From Pseudomonas lundensis (lineage in GTDB: Bacteria > Pseudomonadota > Gammaproteobacteria > Pseudomonadales > Pseudomonadaceae): a DNA stretch of 64,000 nucleotides. The notes under the pieces were generated by a model that was not told where the DNA came from, ran no database searches, and worked only from the letters and a program-made list of their open reading frames with translations. The position numbers were made by a program, and so were the translations under genes. The stretch covers positions 62,001 to 126,000 of the forward strand of contig NZ_NQKI01000004.1 of NCBI RefSeq assembly GCF_002269125.1, written 5' to 3'. Shown here piece after piece: positions 25,598 to 33,279 of this stretch (the first letter of the stretch is position 1; each line of letters opens with the position of its first letter).

Positions 25598-26794
25598 TTA
25601 TTGCGGCTTGCGACGACCGAAGCCAGGGCGCTGACCCGAACCGGCCGGGGCGCCACGACGCTTGCCTGACGGCGCATCGTCAACCAGTTTTGGACCCTGG
25701 CGAGACGGCTTGGCAGGACGCTTGTTGACGTCGCTCGGGCGCTCGGCAACCGGCGCACCGCGGCCCGCAGGCACGCGATCAGTGCGGCCGGCTTGCTTGC
25801 GCGCAGGACGCGCAGCCTCATCACGGGCCGGACGACCCGGGCGCTCACCTTCGATGTGCGGCTGACGCGCTGGACGCGGGGCAGCAGGCTCACCGTTGGC
25901 AGGGCGCAAGGTGCGGGCAACACGGTCGGCACGGGCCACAGGACGCGACGACTTGCGCTGCATACGCTCAAGCTTGTCTTTGCTCTTGGCATTCATCTCA
26001 GGCATGGCAACCGGTGTGAGACCGACTTCAGCACTGAGGATGTCCACCTCGTACTGACTCATTTCACGCCAGCGACCCATCGGCAGGTCAGAGTTGAGGA
26101 ACACCGGGCCGAAACGCACGCGTTTCAGGCGGCTGACCACCAACCCTTGGGATTCCCACAGACGACGCACTTCGCGGTTACGGCCTTCCATCACCACGCA
26201 GTGATACCAGTGGTTGAACCCTTCGCCACCCGGTGCCTGTTTGATGTCGGTAAAGCGCGCAGGGCCGTCTTCCAGCACCACGCCCGCCTTGAGGCGCTCG
26301 ATCATCTCGTCATCCACTTCACCACGCACACGTACCGCGTATTCACGGTCCATTTCGTAGGAAGGGTGCATCAGGCGGTTGGCCAGCTCACCGTCAGTGG
26401 TGAACATCAGCAAACCGGTGGTGTTGATGTCGAGACGACCGATATTGATCCAGCGGCCTTCTTTCGGACGCGGCAATTTGTCGAACACGGTTGGACGGCC
26501 TTCCGGGTCGTCACGGGTGCAGATTTCGCCATCGGGCTTGTTGTACATGATCACGCGGCGCACCGATTCGGCAGCCTCTTCGCGCTTGATCACTTTGCCA
26601 TCGATGGAAATGGCGTCATGCAGGTCAACGCGCAAACCCAGCGTTGCATCCTTGCCATTGACCTTGATCCGGCCCTGGCTGATCCAGGCCTCTACGTCGC
26701 GACGCGAACCGACGCCAATACGGGCGAGGACCTTCTGCAGCTTCTCGCCTGCTGGGCCAATTTCCTGGTCGTCTTTAGGGGTTAAATCACTCAT
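25598..26794 (-). CDS. rluB: RluB 23S rRNA pseudouridine(2605) synthase
   Basis: Modifies U2605 of 23S rRNA. 398 aa. An S4 RNA-binding domain at about 20-75 (EKLQKVLARIGVGSRRDVEA) is followed by the RsuA/RluB catalytic domain with the active aspartate in IGRLDINTTGLLMFTTDGEL and NREVRRLWESQGLVVSRLKR. The C-terminal 120 residues are Arg/Pro/Ala-rich and low in complexity, a basic tail usual in RluB but variable in length. First of a minus-strand run with scpA and scpB upstream. Confidence 0.95.
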   Translation of the reverse strand: MSDLTPKDDQEIGPAGEKLQKVLARIGVGSRRDVEAWISQGRIKVNGKDATLGLRVDLHDAISIDGKVIKREEAAESVRRVIMYNKPDGEICTRDDPEGRPTVFDKLPRPKEGRWINIGRLDINTTGLLMFTTDGELANRLMHPSYEMDREYAVRVRGEVDDEMIERLKAGVVLEDGPARFTDIKQAPGGEGFNHWYHCVVMEGRNREVRRLWESQGLVVSRLKRVRFGPVFLNSDLPMGRWREMSQYEVDILSAEVGLTPVAMPEMNAKSKDKLERMQRKSSRPVARADRVARTLRPANGEPAAPRPARQPHIEGERPGRPARDEAARPARKQAGRTDRVPAGRGAPVAERPSDVNKRPAKPSRQGPKLVDDAPSGKRRGAPAGSGQRPGFGRRKPQ

Positions 26795-26916
26795 CTGGGC
26801 ACCTCCCGGTGTGTCAATTCAGGCGGGCGCCTGAAGTGTTAAAAATAGGCCCTGGCACGCGACTGCGCGCCGAAGGGTCGTGAATCATACGCTGATCTTG
26901 CGCATTTCGCATCAAA

Positions 26917-26938
26917 GGCCGGGCGTGTTCTGCCCGGT
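26917..26938 (-). terminator. Hairpin after the DUF1289 gene
   Basis: ACCGGGC and GCCCGGC (one G-U end pair) enclose a 7-base loop directly after the stop codon, followed on the minus strand by CTTTGATG. The short T-run makes it a weak terminator candidate. Confidence 0.45.
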
Positions 26939-27130
26939 CTATTTCTTTTTCCGCCGGCCGGTGGCGCCAAGCGCAAGCAAACGCAGGTCAGCTTGCGCCA
27001 GCACCCCACGCTTTTCGTCTTTGTCGAGTTTCTTCCAGGCCTTGATTTCACGCTTGGTGCGCCCGCACCCGATACAGACGTCATCGGAGAACTTGCAGAC
27101 GCTGATGCAGGGGTCTTTGGTTGAGCTCAT
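26939..27130 (-). CDS. DUF1289 small cysteine protein
   Basis: 63 aa from ATG 27130 (MSSTKDPCISVCKFSDDVCI); an upstream extension to 27184 overlaps the scpB end and is unlikely. Four cysteines in C-x3-C-x6-C-x2-C spacing (PCISVCKFSDDVCIGCGRT) are the DUF1289 hallmark and probably bind a metal or Fe-S centre. The tail is basic (GATGRRKKK). Function unknown; located between scpB and rluB. Confidence 0.88.
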   Translation of the reverse strand: MSSTKDPCISVCKFSDDVCIGCGRTKREIKAWKKLDKDEKRGVLAQADLRLLALGATGRRKKK

Positions 27131-27180
27131 CACCTGTGCTCCCGTTACGTGGGGTCGCTGAGAATGCGCGGTTAGCCGGA

Positions 27181-28104
27181 TCACTCTTCGCGTTCAAGAC
27201 GCTCCTGCTCGATGGCTTCGGCCAATGCCAGCGCTTCGGCGGCTTCGTCGCTCATGACAGGGGGCAACTCCAGTGCCGCCACCGCCGCCAGTAACTGGCT
27301 GCGTGCCTGCTCCGCATCACCTGGCGGCAGCGCGGGTTCGACTTCAGGTTCTACCGCCATGTCAGGCACCACCGCCTCTTTGGCCAAGTCGTCACGCAGC
27401 AAGTCGTCAAAGTCGATTTTCAGACCTTCTTCCATGGAATCCAGTTCCGTCAACAGGGTGCGGAAACTGGTTTCGTCTTTCGGCTCTTCAGGCTCGGCGC
27501 TGGCATCCGCCAACGCCTGAATGTGCTCGGGCACAGGCGCATCGTCGAAATCGAGAATCGGGTCGGGCTCCAGTTCGCGCAATTGGGCCAGCGGCGGCAG
27601 GTCGTCGAGGTTTTTCAGGTTGAAGTGATCGAGAAATGCCTTGGTGGTGGCAAACATCGCAGGACGGCCCGGCACTTCGCGATAGCCCACCACGCGAATC
27701 CACTCACGTTCGAGCAAGGTTTTGACGATGTGGCTATTGACCGCCACGCCCCGCACATCTTCGATCTCGCCACGGGTGATGGGCTGTCGGTAAGCGATCA
27801 GCGCCATGGTTTCAAGCATCGCCCGGGAATAGCGCTGCGGGCGCTCTTCCCACAAACGCCCGACCCACGGCGAAAACGTGTCGCGGATTTGCAGGCGGTA
27901 GCCGGACGCTACCTCTTTAAGCTCAAAAGAGCGGCCCTGGCAGGATTTTCGCAGCAGCTCCAACGCTTTTTTAAACACGGGCGGCTCCGGGCGCTCGCCT
28001 TCCTCAAACAGCTCGAACAAACGCTCAAGGCTTTGCGGCTTGCCCGAGGCCAACAGAAACGCCTCCAGCAACAGGGCCAGCTCGCGGGGATCAGTCAAAT
28101 TCAT
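27181..28104 (-). CDS. scpB: ScpB, condensin-like chromosome segregation factor
   Basis: With ScpA bridges SMC-type ATPase heads. 307 aa: two winged-helix domains at about 1-185 (LLEAFLLASGKPQSLERLFE; ALIAYRQPITRGEIEDVRGV; VVGYREVPGRPAMFATTKAF) then a long acidic Glu/Asp/Pro-rich C-terminal extension. The extension is typical of Pseudomonas ScpB and makes it longer than Firmicute homologues. It starts 12 bp after scpA. Confidence 0.95.
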   Translation of the reverse strand: MNLTDPRELALLLEAFLLASGKPQSLERLFELFEEGERPEPPVFKKALELLRKSCQGRSFELKEVASGYRLQIRDTFSPWVGRLWEERPQRYSRAMLETMALIAYRQPITRGEIEDVRGVAVNSHIVKTLLEREWIRVVGYREVPGRPAMFATTKAFLDHFNLKNLDDLPPLAQLRELEPDPILDFDDAPVPEHIQALADASAEPEEPKDETSFRTLLTELDSMEEGLKIDFDDLLRDDLAKEAVVPDMAVEPEVEPALPPGDAEQARSQLLAAVAALELPPVMSDEAAEALALAEAIEQERLEREE

Positions 28105-28116
28105 GGTTTCAGCTCT

Positions 28117-28944
28117 TTATTCGGCTCGCGCCCGCACATGGATCGCCGCGTAGGGCTCGTTTTGCACCAACTCGATCAAGGATTCCTTGACCAGCTCAAG
28201 GATGGCCATAAACGTCACCACCACACCCAAACGCCCTTCTTGTGCCGTAAACAGTTCGACAAAGGGCACAAAGCCACCGCCTTTCAGGCGTTCCAGCACA
28301 TCGCTCATGCGCTCGCGGGTGGACAGGGCTTCGCGGCTGACCTGATGGCTTTCAAACATGTCGGTGCGCCGCAGCACCTCGGCCATCGACATCAACAACT
28401 CTTCAAGGGCCACGTCCGGCACCAGCTTGCGCGCCCGGGCTTCGGGGGCATCCAGTTTGGGCACAAACACGTCACGCCCTACCCGCTCAAGCTCGTCAAT
28501 GCCTTGCGCCGCAGCTTTAAAACGCTCGTACTGCTGCAAGCGGCGAATCAGTTCGGCACGTGGGTCGCCCTCGTCTTCTTCAACCTCGGCTGAACGCGGT
28601 AACAGCATGCGCGATTTGATTTCGGCCAGCATGGCCGCCATCACCAAGTATTCGGCGGCCAACTCCAGACGCACGGTCTTCATCAGCTCGACATACCCCA
28701 TGTACTGGCGAGTGATTTCCGCCACCGGGATGTCGAGGATGTCGATATTCTGTTTGCGGATCAGGTACAGCAGCAAGTCAAGCGGGCCTTCGAACGCGTC
28801 GAGAAACACCTCCAGCGCATCCGGGGGGATGTACAGGTCTTGCGGCATTTCAATGACGGCCTGGCCGTAGACCATGGCGAACGGCAACTCTTGCTGCGCA
28901 TCGGCTTGCGGGTCTACAGGTTCAATCACTTCAACGTCAGACAT
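28117..28944 (-). CDS. scpA: ScpA, kleisin subunit of the SMC complex
   Basis: Kleisin of the bacterial SMC/condensin complex. 275 aa. The N-terminal segment with FEGPLDLLLYLIRKQNIDIL then DIPVAEITRQYMGYVELMKT is diagnostic, and the C-terminal winged helix has FMAILELVKESLIELVQNEP. Its ATG overlaps the yciO stop by one base (TGATG), so the two are likely translationally coupled. Confidence 0.96.
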   Translation of the reverse strand: MSDVEVIEPVDPQADAQQELPFAMVYGQAVIEMPQDLYIPPDALEVFLDAFEGPLDLLLYLIRKQNIDILDIPVAEITRQYMGYVELMKTVRLELAAEYLVMAAMLAEIKSRMLLPRSAEVEEDEGDPRAELIRRLQQYERFKAAAQGIDELERVGRDVFVPKLDAPEARARKLVPDVALEELLMSMAEVLRRTDMFESHQVSREALSTRERMSDVLERLKGGGFVPFVELFTAQEGRLGVVVTFMAILELVKESLIELVQNEPYAAIHVRARAE

Positions 28945-29573
28945 CAGGCCTCGACCATAAAGGGCGTGGGATCACCGCAACCCACCCGTACCACCTGCGG
29001 TTCGTCATCCACCAGGCTGATTACGGTACTGGCTTTGTGCCCACCGAAACCGCCATCAATGATCAGGTCGACCTGTTTTTCCAGCCTGTCGCGGATCTCG
29101 TAGGGATCTTCCATCGGCTCGGTTTCACCCGGCAGGATCAGCGTGACACTCATCAGCGGCTCGCCCAGTTCAGCCAGCAGGGCCAAGGCCAGCGGATGGC
29201 TGGGCACGCGCATGCCGATGGTACGGCGCTTGGGATGCAACAGCAGGCGCGGCACTTCACGGGTGGCGTTGAGAATGAACGTATACGGGCCCGGCGTATG
29301 AACCTTAAGCAAGCGGAACGTGCCGGTATCGACCTTGGCGAACAGGCCCAGTTGCGACAGGTCGCGGCACATCAAAGTGAAGTTGTGTTTGTCGTCCAGA
29401 TTACGCAGGCGTTTGATGCGATCAATCGCATCCTTGTTGCCCATTTGGCAACCGACAGCGTAGGACGAATCGGTGGGGTAAATCACCACACCGCCTTTTT
29501 TAATGATCTCGACCGCCTGTTTGATCAGACGCGGCTGAGGATTCTCCGGATGAATCTGGAAAAATTGACTCAC
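28944..29573 (-). CDS. yciO: YciO, Sua5/YrdC-family protein
   Basis: YrdC-fold protein related to threonylcarbamoyl-AMP synthases. I place the start at GTG 29573, giving (M)SQFFQIHPENPQPRLIKQAV, aligned with E. coli YciO; 209 aa. Seen: KKGGVVIYPTDSSYAVGCQM, HNFTLMCRDLSQLG, TIGMRVPSHPLALALLAELG. YciO lacks the Sua5 C-terminal domain and its role in tRNA t6A synthesis is doubtful. Between the PHP phosphatase gene and scpA. Confidence 0.93.
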   Translation of the reverse strand: MSQFFQIHPENPQPRLIKQAVEIIKKGGVVIYPTDSSYAVGCQMGNKDAIDRIKRLRNLDDKHNFTLMCRDLSQLGLFAKVDTGTFRLLKVHTPGPYTFILNATREVPRLLLHPKRRTIGMRVPSHPLALALLAELGEPLMSVTLILPGETEPMEDPYEIRDRLEKQVDLIIDGGFGGHKASTVISLVDDEPQVVRVGCGDPTPFMVEA

Positions 29574-29586
29574 GTTGTGTACCTGT

Positions 29587-30450
29587 TCAGACGTTGGCTG
29601 TGGACGGGTCCAATTTGAAACGAGACCACAGAGGCGGCAGGTCGTCCGGTAGCGGGCGGTATTCGCCGATCTCGGACCATCCTCCCGGGCCATGAAAATC
29701 GCTGCCGGCAGTCACCAGCAAACCGAACTCACGGGCCAGAATCGCTAGGCTGCCCACTTGATCGGCGGATTGATAGCCATTGACCACCTCGATTGCGTGA
29801 CCTCCCGCTTGAATATAGTCGCCAATCAGGCGCCGACGCTTGCTGCGAGTGAAATCGTAATGCGAAGGATGCGCCAGGCTGACCCAGGCCCCTGCTGCAC
29901 GCAGGGTGCCCACGGTCTCTTCCAGCGTCGGCCAATGCTGCTTGACGTCGCCCAGCTTGCCGGCGCCCAGCCATTTGCGAAACGCTTCGGCGCGGTCCTT
30001 GACGTAGCCGGCCTCGACCAGAAAATCAGCGAAATGTGGACGCGCCGGGGCGTTACCGCTGTCACCCAGCGCAGCCTGAATGGCCCGCGCGCCTTCGAGT
30101 GCGCCGGGCATGCCTTTAAGGGCAAGCTTGCGGCTGATTTCTTCGGCCCTTAGCCAGCGACCATCATGCAACGCCGCAATGGCCTGGACCAACGCCGGGG
30201 CCTGAACGTCAAAACCGTAACCCAATATATGAATCGTGGCGCCGCCCCAGGTACAGGACAATTCAACGCCGCTCACCAGTTGCATGTTCAGCGCCTGAGC
30301 CGCTGTGCGAGCCTCATCAAGGCCTTCAAGTGTGTCGTGATCGGTCAGGGCCAGGACTCGCACACCTTTCTCGAACGCACGCGCCACCAGAACCGCAGGC
30401 GCCAACGCGCCGTCCGACGCTGTGCTATGGCAATGCAAGTCAATTTCCAC
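29587..30450 (-). CDS. PHP-domain phosphatase/5'-3' exonuclease (RNase AM, YciV/TrpH type)
   Basis: Metal-dependent phosphoesterase; 287 aa. The PHP signature starts at the N-terminus (MEIDLHCHSTASDGALAPAV, ALTDHDTLEGLDEA), with further metal ligands in GVELSCTW, LAHPSHYDFTRSKR and AGSDFHGPGGWSEIG. E. coli RNase AM (YciV) trims 5' ends of rRNAs and hydrolyses 3',5'-nucleoside bisphosphates. It heads the yciO-scpA-scpB run and is divergent from yciB, the order familiar from enterics (yciV-yciO). Confidence 0.93.
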   Translation of the reverse strand: MEIDLHCHSTASDGALAPAVLVARAFEKGVRVLALTDHDTLEGLDEARTAAQALNMQLVSGVELSCTWGGATIHILGYGFDVQAPALVQAIAALHDGRWLRAEEISRKLALKGMPGALEGARAIQAALGDSGNAPARPHFADFLVEAGYVKDRAEAFRKWLGAGKLGDVKQHWPTLEETVGTLRAAGAWVSLAHPSHYDFTRSKRRRLIGDYIQAGGHAIEVVNGYQSADQVGSLAILAREFGLLVTAGSDFHGPGGWSEIGEYRPLPDDLPPLWSRFKLDPSTANV

Positions 30451-30534
30451 GGGGATTTAATAACCTCTAGCTGACGCTTTCGCTGTCATTGATGTTTGTT
30501 ATTATGCCGCCACATCCTGCTTCTGGCTGCCACT

Positions 30535-31131
30535 GTGAAACAATTCATCGACTTCATCCCGCTGCTACTGTTTTTCATCGTCTACAAAATCGAGCCACGC
30601 GCCGTCGACATTGCAGGCCATAGCCTGACCTTCGGTGGCATTTTCAGCGCGACCGCCATGCTGATCATCAGCTCATTGGTGGTGTACGGCATTCTGTTTT
30701 TCAAACAACGCAAACTTGAAAAAAGCCAATGGCTGACGCTGATTGCCTGCCTGGTATTCGGCAGCCTGACGCTTGCGTTCCACAGCGAGACCTTCCTCAA
30801 GTGGAAAGCCCCGGTGGTGAACTGGCTGTTTGCGCTGGTGTTTGCCGGTAGCCACTTTATCGGTAACACACTGCTGATCAAACGCGTCATGGGCCACGCC
30901 CTGAGCCTGCCGGATGCCGTGTGGACACGCCTGAACCTGGCGTGGATCGCCTTTTTTGTGTTCTGCGGTGCCGCCAACCTGTTTGTGGCGTTCACTTTCC
31001 AGAGCATCTGGGTCGACTTCAAAGTCTTCGGCAGCCTCGGCATGACCGTGCTGTTCCTGGTGGGCCAGGGCATTTACCTGTCGCGCCACCTGCATGATTC
31101 CGACACTCCAACCTCCAAAACCGAGGATTGA
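30535..31131 (+). CDS. yciB: YciB (IspZ) inner-membrane septation protein A
   Basis: Polytopic membrane protein linked to cell division and envelope synthesis. GTG start at 30535 gives (M)[20 protein letters not shown], the family N-terminus; 198 aa, with about five hydrophobic segments. Conserved [24 protein letters not shown] region and [20 protein letters not shown] are seen. The yciI start lies two bases past the stop, so they are cotranscribed. Confidence 0.95.
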   Translation: MKQFIDFIPLLLFFIVYKIEPRAVDIAGHSLTFGGIFSATAMLIISSLVVYGILFFKQRKLEKSQWLTLIACLVFGSLTLAFHSETFLKWKAPVVNWLFALVFAGSHFIGNTLLIKRVMGHALSLPDAVWTRLNLAWIAFFVFCGAANLFVAFTFQSIWVDFKVFGSLGMTVLFLVGQGIYLSRHLHDSDTPTSKTED

Positions 31132-31132
31132 C

Positions 31133-31432
31133 ATGCTCTACGCAATCATTGCCACTGATGTCGACAACTCGCTTGAAGCACGTCTGGCCGCACGCCCGGC
31201 ACACCTTGAGCGCTTGCAGCAACTCAAACAGGAAGGCCGAGTGGTCCTGGCTGGTCCGCACCCGGCCATCGACAGCAATGACCCGGGCCCGGCCGGTTTC
31301 AGCGGCAGCCTGATTGTCGCGGAGTTCGACTCGCTCAGCGCTGCGCAAGCATGGGCCGACGCCGATCCGTACGTGGCTGCCGGCGTGTATGCCCACGTGA
31401 CCGTCAAGCCGTTCAAGCAAGTTCTGCCCTGA
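31133..31432 (+). CDS. yciI: YciI family protein
   Basis: 99-aa ferredoxin-like fold (DGPF superfamily). [40 protein letters not shown] and GPHPAID carry the conserved His and Asp residues of the family; [20 protein letters not shown] is the C-terminal signature. Reaction in Pseudomonas unknown (some YciI proteins are dehalogenase- or lyase-like). TGACATG junction with yciB. Confidence 0.94.
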   Translation: MLYAIIATDVDNSLEARLAARPAHLERLQQLKQEGRVVLAGPHPAIDSNDPGPAGFSGSLIVAEFDSLSAAQAWADADPYVAAGVYAHVTVKPFKQVLP

Positions 31433-31440
31433 GCCCACGG

Positions 31441-31471
31441 CGCAGCGTGACCGCACCTGCGGTTCGCTGCG
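31441..31471 (+). terminator. Long hairpin after yciI
   Basis: CGCAGCG pairs with CGCTGCG and, inside it, ACCGC pairs with GCGGT around a 4-base loop. The structure begins 8 bp after the yciI stop. No T-tract follows, so it may be a Rho-assisted end, an RNA-stabilising hairpin or a REP-like element. Confidence 0.45.
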
Positions 31472-31541
31472 CTGTTGGCCTCATTCTTTCCGATCAGCGG
31501 CCGACAACCTCTCCGAATCCCGCCAGGAATGAGGAGTTGCG

Positions 31542-31949
31542 ATGCGCCAAGGTTTGCTGTGTGTGCTGTTGATCATGTTATCGCTGGGCCACCTCGCCCA
31601 TGCTGAAGACGCTCTCGCCCCCGATACTTCCGTGCCGCTTTCATTGAGCGCCGGTGCGCGCATCACTGACTTGCAGCAGCGCCTGGCCGACAGTGAACGC
31701 CTGCGCGGTGAACTGACTCAGGCCCTGAAAAACGCCGACACCCCGCGCGAAAGCAGCCAGCTCGCACAACTGCGCAAGGAAAACCAGCAACTCAAGCAGC
31801 AGCTCGAAAAAAACGGTTCCAGCCCGGGTTTTAATCTGCTGACTGATTCACAACAGTGGTTTGTGATTGGTGGCGCAGTTGCCCTATTGGCCCTACTCTG
31901 CGGTATCTTCGCCGGCGGCGGACGTAAACAGCGTCGGCAATGGCTATAA
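31542..31949 (+). CDS. Secreted-start coiled-coil protein with C-terminal membrane anchor
   Basis: 135 aa. Signal peptide at 1-21 (LLIMLSLGHLAHA), a coiled coil at about 45-100 (ITDLQQRLADSERLRGELTQ; QLAQLRKENQQLKQQLEKNG), a membrane helix at about 107-126 (WFVIGGAVALLALLCGIFAG) and a basic end GGRKQRRQWL. Layout resembles the YgiM/TIGR04211 SH3-and-anchor proteins without the SH3 domain. GAGGAG 6 bases before the ATG. Ends 12 bp before the cpxR-like gene, so it may join that operon. Function unknown. Confidence 0.75.
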   Translation: MRQGLLCVLLIMLSLGHLAHAEDALAPDTSVPLSLSAGARITDLQQRLADSERLRGELTQALKNADTPRESSQLAQLRKENQQLKQQLEKNGSSPGFNLLTDSQQWFVIGGAVALLALLCGIFAGGGRKQRRQWL

Positions 31950-31961
31950 ATAGAGTGAGTC

Positions 31962-32639
31962 ATGAGCGACCTGTTACTGATAGATGATGACCAGGAGTTG
32001 TGTGAACTCCTGACCAGTTGGCTGAGCCAGGAAGGCTTTCATGTGCGCGCCTGCCACGATGGTTTGAGCGCACGCAAGGCATTGAGCGAATCAAGCCCCG
32101 ACGCCGTAGTTCTGGATGTGATGCTGCCCGACGGCAGCGGCCTGGAACTGCTTAAGCAATTGCGTAACGACCACCCGGAGCTGCCGGTGCTGATGCTCTC
32201 GGCCCGGGGCGAGCCGCTGGACCGCATTCTGGGGCTGGAGCTGGGGGCCGATGATTACCTGGCCAAGCCTTGCGACCCGCGGGAGCTGACCGCGCGCCTG
32301 CGTGCCGTGCTGCGACGCAGCCACCCGGCGCCCGCGTCAAGCCAGATGGAGCTGGGCGACCTGTGCTTCAGCCCCATGCGCGGCGTGGTCACCCTCAATC
32401 AACATGACATCACCCTCACTGTCTCCGAAAGCCGCATCCTCGAAGCGCTGCTGCGCCAACCGGGCGAGCCGCTTGACAAGCAGGAACTGGCGCAACTGGC
32501 GCTGGGCCGCAAACTGACATTGTATGACCGCAGCCTGGACATGCATGTCAGCAACCTGCGCAAGAAGATCGGCCCTCATCCGGACGGTCGCCCGCGCATT
32601 GTGGCACTGCGCAGCCGCGGGTATTTCTATAGCGCTTGA
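31962..32639 (+). CDS. cpxR: CpxR-like OmpR-family response regulator
   Basis: DNA-binding response regulator of 225 aa. Receiver domain with the acidic cluster DDD at 8-10, phosphorylated Asp52 (VVLDVMLPDGSG) and Lys102 (YLAKPCDP). Winged-helix domain with LTVSESRILEALLRQPGEPL and the recognition helix region RSLDMHVSNLRKKIG. With the Spy/CpxP-like protein and sensor downstream it forms the cpxR-cpxP-cpxA order seen in P. aeruginosa PA3204-PA3206. Name by synteny and family. Confidence 0.87.
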   Translation: MSDLLLIDDDQELCELLTSWLSQEGFHVRACHDGLSARKALSESSPDAVVLDVMLPDGSGLELLKQLRNDHPELPVLMLSARGEPLDRILGLELGADDYLAKPCDPRELTARLRAVLRRSHPAPASSQMELGDLCFSPMRGVVTLNQHDITLTVSESRILEALLRQPGEPLDKQELAQLALGRKLTLYDRSLDMHVSNLRKKIGPHPDGRPRIVALRSRGYFYSA

Positions 32640-32648
32640 TGCGCGTGT

Positions 32649-32686
32649 GTAAACCCGAGGCAAACCCCTCTTTACTCAAGCTTTAC
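32649..32686. promoter_or_regulatory. Array of four CpxR-type half-sites before the cpxP-like gene
   Basis: GTAAA (32649), GCAAA (32660), TTTAC (32671) and TTTAC (32682) start exactly 11 bp apart. The first two form GTAAA-N6-GCAAA on the plus strand and the last two GTAAA-N6-GTAAA on the minus strand, matching the CpxR box GTAAA-N(4-8)-GTAAA. It lies 83-120 bp before the cpxP-like start. Binding by the neighbouring CpxR is inferred. Confidence 0.65.
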
Positions 32687-32768
32687 GCTTGGCTGACAGC
32701 GCTTGACCTTGATGTCCCTAAACTGAGCGCATCCGGATTCACCGGAACGTACTAAAAGGAGACACACC

Positions 32769-33200
32769 ATGCGTAAGACGCTTATTGCTTTGATGTTTGC
32801 TGCAGCTCTGCCAACCGTCGCAATGGCCATGCCGGGTAGCGAAGGCCCAATGGGTCCACGTCACGGCAGTGAACACCATGGTCGCGGCGACGCACCTTAC
32901 AGCCAACTGGACTTGACCCGCGAACAGCGCCAGCAAATCGGCAAGCTGATGGGCGAGCAAATGCACGAACGCAAACAGTTGGTCGACAAGTACCTGGAAA
33001 AACTGCCAGCCGCTGATCAAAAAGCGCTGAAAGACGAAATCGCAGCCAAGCACGAAAAAACCCAGAAGGACATTCGTGCCCTGCTCAAGCCTGAACAGCA
33101 AAAGCGCTTCGACGAAATGCAAAAGCAGCGCGCCGAACGTAAAGCTGAATGGAAAGAGTTCAAAGACTGGAAAGCACAGCAAACTCAAAAAGCGCAATAA
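32769..33200 (+). CDS. Periplasmic Spy/CpxP-like LTxxQ protein
   Basis: 143 aa: signal peptide (RKTLIALMFAAALPTVAMA), a His/Gly-rich stretch (GPRHGSEHHGRGDA), then a helical, highly charged body with the LTxxQ motif (LDLTREQRQQIGKLM) and a second degenerate copy (ALLKPEQQKRFDEMQ). Spy/CpxP proteins are periplasmic chaperones, and CpxP dampens CpxA. The His-rich segment could bind Cu or Zn. AAGGAG 6 bases before ATG. A CpxR-type array lies upstream. Confidence 0.88.
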   Translation: MRKTLIALMFAAALPTVAMAMPGSEGPMGPRHGSEHHGRGDAPYSQLDLTREQRQQIGKLMGEQMHERKQLVDKYLEKLPAADQKALKDEIAAKHEKTQKDIRALLKPEQQKRFDEMQKQRAERKAEWKEFKDWKAQQTQKAQ

Positions 33201-33214
33201 TCCGCGCACATGCC

Positions 33215-33244
33215 AAGCCCAACGGCCTCCCAGCCGTTGGGCTT
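33215..33244 (+). terminator. Terminator or attenuator between the cpxP-like and cpxA-like genes
   Basis: AAGCCCAACGGC and GCCGTTGGGCTT form a perfect 12-bp stem with a 6-base loop, 14 bp after the cpxP-like stop. The T-tract is limited to the end of the stem. Partial termination would give more cpxP-like than sensor message. Confidence 0.6.
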
Positions 33245-33279
33245 TGCGCGTTTCACTCACGTCATGATGAGGACCTACC

